Shown here: piece by piece, positions 6,922-12,376 of the stretch
Numbering within the stretch: the stretch's first letter is position 1
Layout: each line of letters starts with the position of its first letter
Assembly: GCF_004368965.1 (NCBI RefSeq)
Contig: NZ_SORO01000009.1
Location: 1-13,959 of the forward strand
Length of the DNA stretch: 13,959 bases
Reading direction: 5' to 3'
Origin: Leptospira meyeri
GTDB lineage: Bacteria > Spirochaetota > Leptospiria > Leptospirales > Leptospiraceae
Program-made: the position numbers and the translations under genes
Notes under the pieces: generated by a model
Databases searched by the model: none
Told to the model about the DNA's origin: nothing
Seen by the model: only the letters and a program-made list of their open reading frames with translations

Positions 6922-7337
6922 TGTTAAAAATTCTCTTAGATACAAATATTTACATTTCCGCTATTTTGTTTAATGGAAAGCCTAAGCTTGTTTTACAAGA
7001 TTTAATCGATGAGGTTTTTATTGGATTTATTTCGAATGAAATTATCGATGAACTTGAAGAAACTTTATCGAAATCTAAATTTAAACTACCAAATGATTTT
7101 ATCCAGTTTACTATTTCTGAGATCAGAAGTTCCACAACAATTATTAAAAATAAACCACTGAAAGATTATCTGAATTTAAGAGACCGAGATGATTTTCACA
7201 TTCTTGAAACTGCTTTTTCCGCAAATGTTGATTTTTTAATCACTGGTGATAAAGACCTTCTAACTTTAGAAAAAATAAAAGAATTCAGAATCATAACTCC
7301 AGACGAGTATTTAAGAATTAAAGAGGAACTAAGCTAA
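6921..7337 (+). CDS. vapC: PIN-domain toxin RNase (VapC-type)
   Basis: A 138-residue PIN-domain protein of the COG1569 'putative toxin, PIN family' type. Acidic metal-binding residues are where expected: D7 in LLDTNIYISA, E44 in NEIIDELEE, D88/D90/D91 in NLRDRDDFHILE, and D110/D112 in LITGDKDLL. PIN toxins are Mg-dependent endoribonucleases that cut tRNA, rRNA or mRNA. It is translated with the antitoxin through a 1-nt overlap (TAATG) and has no separate Shine-Dalgarno. The full set of acidic residues suggests an active enzyme. Its stop is followed by a GCGACA-TCCG-TGTCGC hairpin and the long 3' cassette arm. Confidence 0.88.
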   Translation: MLKILLDTNIYISAILFNGKPKLVLQDLIDEVFIGFISNEIIDELEETLSKSKFKLPNDFIQFTISEIRSSTTIIKNKPLKDYLNLRDRDDFHILETAFSANVDFLITGDKDLLTLEKIKEFRIITPDEYLRIKEELS

Positions 7338-7341
7338 GATT

Positions 7342-7357
7342 GCGACATCCGTGTCGC
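7342..7357 (+). repeat. Hairpin repeated at both ends of the vapBC cassette
   Basis: GCGACA-TCCG-TGTCGC is a 6-bp stem with the same TCCG loop as the terminator hairpin at 6593-6610, but it has no T tract and is followed by TCCCCGC, the complement of GCGGGGA at 6581-6587. The copies frame the cassette as extended ends. It could stabilise the mRNA 3' end. Confidence 0.55.
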
Positions 7358-7369
7358 TCCCCGCAACGT

Positions 7370-7532
7370 CGCATAACAGCGTCTTACCGCTACGCTTCGG
7401 CACAAGGCCTCGCTCGGCCTACGGCAAATTCCCTTTCTGTCACTCGTTTGCATCCGCAAACTACGTGCCAGTCCCTAACGTCCCGTCGGGACTCAGGGTC
7501 AGGGAACTTCGGTAAGTCTAGTTCGTTATACG
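7370..7532 (+). repeat. attC-like site 8 (family B)
   Basis: R'' CGCATAAC (7370-7377) and R' GTTATACG (7525-7532), each matching the other end of its own cassette rather than each other. L'' GTCTTACCG faces CGGTAAGTC. The inner arm AAATTCCCT faces AGGGAACTT. Confidence 0.85.
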
Positions 7533-7590
7533 AAATCGCAAAAATGTATGCCTCAGGACATGGGTAACACTTAAAATAATTAAAAAACAA

Positions 7591-7617
7591 TTGACATATC
7601 TCATTTTGAGATATCCT
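7591..7617 (+). promoter_or_regulatory. higBA promoter and operator palindrome
   Basis: TTGACA (7591-7596) precedes ATATCTCA-TTT-TGAGATAT (7596-7614), a perfect 8-bp inverted repeat with a 3-nt centre, and TATCCT (7612-7617) lies 15 nt after the -35. The layout matches the vapBC operator in cassette C7. HigA is the likely repressor. The GTG start at 7626 lies 8 nt after the -10. Confidence 0.65.
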
Positions 7618-7625
7618 CTGAACTA

Positions 7626-7922
7626 GTGCATATTATCAGCTGGAAGAAATTGGATGATTTCATTGCAAAACACCCTAATTCTGAATCTTCATTAAAAAGC
7701 TGGTTTAAAATCATTAAAAATACAAATTTTAAGGACTTTAATGAATTGAAGAAAGTTTTCAATTCCGTGGACCAAGTTGGAAAATTTACAGTTTTTAATA
7801 TAAGCGGAAATCACTTTCGATTGATTGCTGCTATTCATTTCAATAGGCAAAAGGTTTTTGTAAGAAACATTTTAACACATTCTGAATATGATAAAGGTAA
7901 ATGGAAAAGGGAAAATTTATGA
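7626..7922 (+). CDS. higB: HigB-type mRNA interferase toxin
   Basis: A 98-residue protein of the HigB family (RelE superfamily): FTVFNISGNHFRLIAAIHF (54-72) and the C-terminal VRNILTHSEYDKGKW (79-93) are the family signatures. Such toxins cut mRNA on the ribosome. The likely start is GTG at 7626, set by the promoter 8 nt upstream; the frame also continues the ORF from the R' box, whose TAG overlaps the start as TAGTG. The toxin comes first, as is usual for hig modules. Its TGA overlaps the antitoxin ATG. It belongs to cassette C8. Confidence 0.88.
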   Translation: MHIISWKKLDDFIAKHPNSESSLKSWFKIIKNTNFKDFNELKKVFNSVDQVGKFTVFNISGNHFRLIAAIHFNRQKVFVRNILTHSEYDKGKWKRENL

Positions 7923-8320
7923 TTTTAAAAATTGAAAAAGTTAAGAATGTTTGGGATGATGTTAAAGATATTCTCTCTGTACCTCATACTGATAAACAAT
8001 ATAAAAAATTAGTTAAGGTTCTTGATGAACTAATTGATGAAGTTGGAAATAATAAAAAACATCAATTAGCTCCGCTTCTTGAAACTGTAGGTAATTTGAT
8101 TGAAGAATATGAAAATGATCATTTCATACAACCTAATGCTGAACCTATCGAAGTTTTAAAGTTCCTTATGCAAGAAAATAGTTTAACTCAAAAAGATCTA
8201 AACATTTTAGGAAGCCAAGGAGTTGTTTCTGAAATCTTAAATGGAAAAAGAGAATTAAATGTACGACAAATCAAAGCTCTTGCAGAAAAATTCAATATTT
8301 CTCCATCGGTATTCATTTGA
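7919..8320 (+). CDS. higA: HigA-type XRE antitoxin
   Basis: A 133-residue antitoxin with a C-terminal HTH of the XRE type at about 75-133 (EPIEVLKFLMQENSLTQKDL, then SEILNGKRELNVRQIKALAEKF and ISPSVFI), preceded by a helical N-terminal part. I chose ATG 7919 (MILKIEK) over an in-frame ATG at 7901, because 7919 overlaps the toxin stop as ATGA and has AAAAGGG about 8 nt upstream. It should bind HigB and, through the HTH, the palindrome at 7596-7614. It ends about 18 nt before the R'' box of site 9. Confidence 0.88.
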   Translation: MILKIEKVKNVWDDVKDILSVPHTDKQYKKLVKVLDELIDEVGNNKKHQLAPLLETVGNLIEEYENDHFIQPNAEPIEVLKFLMQENSLTQKDLNILGSQGVVSEILNGKRELNVRQIKALAEKFNISPSVFI

Positions 8321-8338
8321 TCGTATAGTTTGCGACTT

Positions 8339-8502
8339 CGTATAACAGCGACTTACCGCTACGCTTCGGGACAAGCCCTCGCTCGGGCTACGCCAAATTC
8401 CCCTTCTGGCATTCGCCTTGCGTTCGCAAGCTACATGCCAGTCCCTAACGTCCCTTCGGGACTCAGGGTCGGGGAACTTCGGTAAGTCTAGTTCGTTATG
8501 CG
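8339..8502 (+). repeat. attC-like site 9 (family B)
   Basis: R'' CGTATAAC (8339-8346) and R' GTTATGCG (8495-8502). L'' GACTTACCG pairs perfectly with CGGTAAGTC. The centre holds CTTGCG-TT-CGCAAG and GTCCC-TTC-GGGAC hairpins. The inner arm AAATTCCCC faces GGGGAACTT. Confidence 0.86.
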
Positions 8503-8536
8503 TAATTTTTCAAAAATATTAAAAAGGAAACAATGA
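8498..8536 (+). promoter_or_regulatory. R'-box mini-ORF overlapping the C9 gene start
   Basis: The R'-box ATG opens a 12-codon frame (MRNFSKILKRKQ) whose TGA overlaps the gene start as ATGA at 8533. Here a Shine-Dalgarno-like AAGGA (8523-8527) also exists inside the mini-ORF, giving both coupling and direct initiation. Confidence 0.4.
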
Positions 8537-9216
8537 AAAATAATTACATATTAATGATTCTACTATTTTGGTCTTGCTCTTCGTTGAATTTGATTTCACC
8601 AGGTTTGACTTCCGAAAATAGAATTGGAAAAACATCAAATGACAAATTTGAAGAATCTTCCTTTTACGGTACGAAAAATTACCAAATCAATTTGTTTTTT
8701 ATTGAAAAACTGAATTTAAACGCAATTTTTGATGATCCGAATAATATCATTGATCAATCAAATAAACATAACTTTTTTAAAAACATTAAGGAATCTGATA
8801 TATTATTCCTTTCCGAGATATGCTTTGATAAGGAGAAATTCAGAAATAGAGAATTAGATCTATACCTTTACGATTACTCTTTAAATGGTCATCAATACTT
8901 AAATAAAATTGAATATATTTATCCTTATTCCTTTACTGAAAAAGGAACGAAAATTCAATTAGAACGTCCTTTGCTCGTAAATGATAACTATCCTAATCAA
9001 CTTAATATTATAAAAACATCAGAAGATTTCGTTACTTGTTCAAGATCAATTGTTAAATTCGATAAGCTATTTTACAATGAAGGAAAAAATACTTTAATTA
9101 TCAAAACTCCGAGAAAGTCTCAATTCTCTTTTGATTTTGTAATGAAAAATGGTTTATTTGAAAAACAAAATAATGATGATATAGATTTAAATATTAAACT
9201 CAAAAGTAGACTATGA
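8533..9216 (+). CDS. Putative lipoprotein, unknown
   Basis: A 227-residue protein with a lipoprotein signal: MKNNYILMILLFWSC with the lipidated Cys at 15, then SSLNL. The mature part is polar and beta/loop-rich with Cys at 97 and 169 and no domain I recognise. It is expected on the inner or outer membrane. Translation start is supported by AAGGAAACA in front of the ATG and by the ATGA overlap with the R'-box mini-ORF. The TGA is inside the 3' cassette arm, so coding sequence reaches to within 8 nt of the R'' box of site 10. It is alone in cassette C9. Confidence 0.7.
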   Translation: MKNNYILMILLFWSCSSLNLISPGLTSENRIGKTSNDKFEESSFYGTKNYQINLFFIEKLNLNAIFDDPNNIIDQSNKHNFFKNIKESDILFLSEICFDKEKFRNRELDLYLYDYSLNGHQYLNKIEYIYPYSFTEKGTKIQLERPLLVNDNYPNQLNIIKTSEDFVTCSRSIVKFDKLFYNEGKNTLIIKTPRKSQFSFDFVMKNGLFEKQNNDDIDLNIKLKSRL

Positions 9217-9223
9217 AAAACTA

Positions 9224-9386
9224 CGCATAACAGCGACTTACCGCTACGCTTCGGCACGAGGCCTCGCTCGGCCTCCGGCAAATTCCCTTTCTGTCACTCG
9301 CTCGCATACGCAAGCTACGTGCCAGTCCCTAACGTCCCTTCGGGACTCAGGGTCAGGGAACTTCGGTAAGTCTAGTTCGTTATGCG
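9224..9386 (+). repeat. attC-like site 10 (family B)
   Basis: R'' CGCATAAC (9224-9231) and R' GTTATGCG (9379-9386). L'' GACTTACCG pairs perfectly with CGGTAAGTC. The inner arm AAATTCCCT faces AGGGAACTT. A GGCCTCGCTCGGCC hairpin lies between L'' and the inner arm. Confidence 0.86.
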
Positions 9387-9557
9387 TAAGTCGTTAAAAT
9401 ATTACTTAAAAATTAAAAGCTGGAAATTCTTATAAAAAAACAGACTAAAATTGATTAAGAAAGTAAAGCTAATCGGAAGATCTATTTACCTTGGTTTAAA
9501 TATAAATACATATCTCAATTAAATTTCCTTCAGAATTGCAAAAATATAAAAAATAAT

Positions 9558-9962
9558 ATGATTCAATGTTTTAAAATCAGTTCATATAAATCTATTTTAC
9601 AAATCATAATATTTTCTATTATCATTAGAGCAACATTGATTTCATACACGATTCCTGTTGCAGATAATGGAGCTGGTTATTTTGCATCCATAGGAATATT
9701 TGTTTTATACCTTTTTCTTTGTATAACTTTTCAGATAATACCTATATTTTTCAAATTGAAAGTTCTTTATAAAAAAGAATCAAGCTTATCTATTACATTA
9801 GTAAATAAATTTTTCATTTCTGGAATTCCAATTCATATAATAATTGGCTTAACTTCTTATCCTTTTATCAAACCGATTATTCTGTCTTTTTTATCTGATT
9901 TGGTAATTTTAATTATTTCAAATATTAGAACTAAATTTAAGCGAAGTAATATAAATGTCTAA
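9558..9962 (+). CDS. Small membrane protein, unknown
   Basis: A 134-residue protein with about four hydrophobic helices (near 13-31, 41-63, 82-101 and 104-121) and a basic C-terminus (RTKFKRSNINV), so probably an inner-membrane protein. I do not recognise the family. It is the only convincing gene of cassette C10, the shortest cassette. The 171-nt stretch before it (9387-9557) contains a 17-codon R'-box frame (9382-9435) and no clear promoter or Shine-Dalgarno; a TTG-started frame there is not convincing. The start could therefore be different, but no longer frame in phase is seen. Confidence 0.6.
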   Translation: MIQCFKISSYKSILQIIIFSIIIRATLISYTIPVADNGAGYFASIGIFVLYLFLCITFQIIPIFFKLKVLYKKESSLSITLVNKFFISGIPIHIIIGLTSYPFIKPIILSFLSDLVILIISNIRTKFKRSNINV

Positions 9963-9989
9963 AATATATATAGGAATCATAACGACCTA

Positions 9990-10158
9990 CGCATAACAGC
10001 GGCTAACCACATCGCTTCGGGACTCAGCCCTCGCTCGGCCTACGGCAAATTGTCCTCCTGGCATTCGCCTTGCGTTCGCAAGCTACATGCCAGTCCCTAA
10101 CGTCCCGTTTCTCGGGACTCAGGGTCGGACAACTTCGGTAAGTCTAGTTCGTTATACG
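9990..10158 (+). repeat. attC-like site 11 (family B, longest)
   Basis: R'' CGCATAAC (9990-9997) and R' GTTATACG (10151-10158). L'' GGCTAACCA faces CGGTAAGTC with mismatches. The inner arm AAATTGTCC faces GGACAACTT. The central hairpin has a longer loop and stem, GTCCCG-TTTCT-CGGGAC. Confidence 0.84.
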
Positions 10159-10194
10159 AAAGCCCCAGAAAATATAATTAAGAAAATATGAATC

Positions 10195-10227
10195 CAAGTG
10201 AATATTCACTTGACTGAATTCTATACT
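10195..10227 (+). promoter_or_regulatory. Promoter region and operator palindrome of the C11 toxin-antitoxin genes
   Basis: CAAGTGAATATTCACTTG (10195-10212) is a perfect 18-bp palindrome just upstream of TATACT (10222-10227), a good -10. The -35 would lie inside the palindrome and is weak, which is compatible with repression by the XRE antitoxin. The toxin GTG is 17 nt after the -10. Confidence 0.6.
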
Positions 10228-10244
10228 CTGGAAAAAATAAACGA

Positions 10245-10637
10245 GTGTGGGAAATTGAATCTACTAAAGAATTAGATTTATGGCTTCAAAAACTCGATTC
10301 AACCACAAAAGAAGAAATATTAGCGCACTTTTATCTTTTACGACAAAAAGGTCCTCTACTTGGAAGACCTTTTGCAGATTCGATCCAAGGATCTAAGATT
10401 CAAAATCTGAAAGAACTTCGTGTTCAGGTTAAGTTAAAAGTAATTAGAATCTTTTTCGTTTTTACTGAAGGAAGAATCGGCTTATTACTTGCTGGTGGAG
10501 ATAAAAGAGGAAATGATAAGAGATTTTATGAACAAATGATTCCGATGGTTGAGAAAATTTACAAAAATTGGTTAATCGAAAACGGGGAGAATCCTGATGA
10601 AAGCAAAAGTAAAAAGAAATCCAATAGAAAATCTTGA
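10245..10637 (+). CDS. Gp49/RelE-type toxin
   Basis: A 130-residue protein of the phage-derived Gp49-like family (HigB/RelE superfamily): 'FYLLRQKGPLLGRPFADSI' at 29-47, NLKELR at 54-59, VIRIFFVF at 66-73, and LLAGGDKRGNDKRFYEQMIP (81-100) leading into VEKIYKNWL. These are the family's usual landmarks, and such toxins cleave mRNA at the ribosome. The start is GTG (MWEIEST). The C-terminal tail is lysine/serine-rich and overlaps the antitoxin gene by 41 nt, so it may be a recent extension caused by the overlap. This is the third toxin-antitoxin cassette of the window, C11. Confidence 0.85.
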   Translation: MWEIESTKELDLWLQKLDSTTKEEILAHFYLLRQKGPLLGRPFADSIQGSKIQNLKELRVQVKLKVIRIFFVFTEGRIGLLLAGGDKRGNDKRFYEQMIPMVEKIYKNWLIENGENPDESKSKKKSNRKS

Positions 10638-10926
10638 GAAATCACTTTCTTCAGAGAGTGTTGCTAGGGCAAAACATAAAGCCGAACAAATGCTTTTTCA
10701 AATTAATCTCGCTGAGTTAAGAAAGCAAGTTGGTTTGAGACAAGAAGATATAACTAATTTTTCGCAATCTGGACTTTCTAAACTTGAGTCTAGAAAAGAT
10801 ATGAAAATCTCCACTTTAATAGATTACCTAGATAGCCTTGGAATGGACCTTGAAATTAAAGCAAGAGTAAGAAATAAGAAAGATGGAAAATCAAAGAAAG
10901 AGTTTGTTCTCTTAAAAGCTTCTTAA
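10597..10926 (+). CDS. XRE-family antitoxin
   Basis: A 109-residue protein with an HTH at about 38-88: LAELRKQVGLRQEDITNFSQ, then SGLSKLESRKDMKISTLIDYLDSLGMDLEI, typical of antitoxins paired with Gp49-like toxins. The ATG is preceded by GGGGAG about 8 nt upstream, the clearest Shine-Dalgarno of the window, which allows independent antitoxin synthesis. It overlaps the toxin by 41 nt in another frame. The palindrome at 10195-10212 is the probable binding site. It ends about 38 nt before the R'' box of site 12. Confidence 0.85.
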   Translation: MKAKVKRNPIENLEKSLSSESVARAKHKAEQMLFQINLAELRKQVGLRQEDITNFSQSGLSKLESRKDMKISTLIDYLDSLGMDLEIKARVRNKKDGKSKKEFVLLKAS

Positions 10927-10963
10927 TATTTCTTAATAAATTCAACTTAATACCTGGGGCCTT

Positions 10964-11129
10964 CGTATAACAGCGGGGAAACGCTGCGCTTCGGCACTAC
11001 CGGCCTCGCTTGGTCTCCGACACATTTCCCTCTGGCACTCCTCTTGCTTGCGCAAGCGTCGTTCCAGTCCCTAACGTCCCGTCCGGGACTCAGGGTCGGG
11101 AAACGTCGTCTCCCCTAGTTCGTTAAGCG
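10964..11129 (+). repeat. attC-like site 12 (mosaic: A arms, B centre)
   Basis: R'' CGTATAAC (10964-10971) and R' GTTAAGCG (11122-11129). This R' variant (AAG in place of ATG) reappears as CGCTTAAC at the far end of the same cassette in site 13. L'' GGGGAAACG faces CGTCGTCTCCCC. The inner arm ACATTTCCC faces GGGAAACGT. Confidence 0.84.
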
Positions 11130-11146
11130 CAATTGCAAAAAGAATA

Positions 11147-12175
11147 ATGAAATCACTAAATTTAACACTATTAATATTTTTATCTCTAATTAATTTCTGC
11201 AAACTTCATAAAAATGATAAGAAATATTTTGAAGTTACAGCGAAAAGTGGACTTATTTTAAGGTCTGGACCAGGGCAAGATTATGAGAAAATCACTACTC
11301 TCCCTATAAAGACAGTAGGGAAAATAATTCGACTCATTGGCAATCCGATTTATATTCAAGAAAAGAAAGGACGATGGTTGGAAGTCGAAACAGAGCACCT
11401 AAATGGTTTTATTTTCTCTGGCTTCGTGGTTACTCACGAAAATCTAGAATCATTAAATCGTAGCCAAAAGAATATATCCTTTCAAGAATTTAAGGGAATT
11501 ACTCCCTTTGTTAAATCCAATTATAGCCTAGCTGAAATTTCTCAAAAATCTTTTGAAAATTTTAAAGAATACGAAGAAGATTTAAAACTTGAAACTAAAA
11601 CCATTTTAGAAATTAATAACTTCAAAATTCTATTAGTATCGTCAAAAAATGAATATAGTGACTATCGTACAATAATTGTTCATAATAAAATAAATGGTAA
11701 TAACTTTATTCCAGAGTTGAATAATTTTCATCCGATATCAATTGCTGAAAACTCTAAAATTATTTCAGGCATTGAATATGCATGTTACAATTGTTGCGCT
11801 ACACCCATTGAATTATTTGCAATTTTAGCTGAGGACAAAATTTACACAGTATCAATTCCTATAACCGATACCGTTGCCTCATGTGACCTGGAAGGACAAG
11901 TTCAAACCGATTTCAGCCAACTAAGACTAACAAAAAAAAATGATATAATAATCCATAAAACCATTTATGATTGCTCTCATGATCCGAATTGCAGTAAAGA
12001 TGGAGCAGAAGATAATTGCAAACCAACAATGGTATATTCAGATAAATTTATTCTAATTGAAAATCCATTCTATAATCCAAATATTTTTGAATTTGAAGCA
12101 AAAATTATTCCTGAAAAAATATTGAATGAATTCAAAACAGGAAGAAAGGCAAATATAAACAATCATATCAATTAG
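11147..12175 (+). CDS. Exported SH3-domain protein
   Basis: A 342-residue protein with an N-terminal export signal (MKSLNLTLLIFLSLINFC). Cys18 could be a lipid attachment site, although Phe at -1 is unusual, so lipidation is uncertain. A bacterial SH3 domain covers about 28-95 (VTAKSGLILRSGPGQDYEKI, then GRWLEVETEHLNGFIFSGFV). The remaining 250 residues are unrecognised and contain two Cys-rich patches: CYNCC near 212-216 and, near 280-300, YDCSHDPNC followed by a further Cys in EDNCK. It is alone in cassette C12. Its R' box has AAG instead of ATG, so there is no R'-box mini-ORF; a weak AAAAGA precedes the start. Confidence 0.72.
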   Translation: MKSLNLTLLIFLSLINFCKLHKNDKKYFEVTAKSGLILRSGPGQDYEKITTLPIKTVGKIIRLIGNPIYIQEKKGRWLEVETEHLNGFIFSGFVVTHENLESLNRSQKNISFQEFKGITPFVKSNYSLAEISQKSFENFKEYEEDLKLETKTILEINNFKILLVSSKNEYSDYRTIIVHNKINGNNFIPELNNFHPISIAENSKIISGIEYACYNCCATPIELFAILAEDKIYTVSIPITDTVASCDLEGQVQTDFSQLRLTKKNDIIIHKTIYDCSHDPNCSKDGAEDNCKPTMVYSDKFILIENPFYNPNIFEFEAKIIPEKILNEFKTGRKANINNHIN

Positions 12176-12188
12176 CATTTTGCAACAG

Positions 12189-12352
12189 CGCTTAACAGCG
12201 ACTAACCGCTTCGCTTCGGCACGAGGCCTCGCTCGGTCTGCGACACATAGGCTTCTGGCACTCCCCTTGCCTGCGCAAGTGTCGTTCCAGTCCCTAACGT
12301 CCCGTCCGGGACTCAGGGTCAGGGAACTTCGGTAAGTCTAGTTCGTTATGCG
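12189..12352 (+). repeat. attC-like site 13 (chimeric halves)
   Basis: R'' CGCTTAAC (12189-12196) and R' GTTATGCG (12345-12352). The left half carries the ACATAGGCT inner arm of site 7, but the right half carries the AGGGAACTT arm of the common family B, so the inner stem cannot pair as it does in the other sites. L'' GACTAACCG faces CGGTAAGTC with one mismatch. Confidence 0.82.
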
Positions 12353-12376
12353 TAATGCTCTAAAATAAACTTAAAA

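Noticed and set aside
6773..6973. Forward ORF of 66 codons overlapping vapB and vapC
   Set aside because: It is an out-of-frame reading of two clearly recognised genes.
9387..9557. Possible small gene before the C10 membrane protein (a TTG-started frame near 9453)
   Set aside because: It has no Shine-Dalgarno, no recognisable product and ends well before the next gene; chance is more likely.
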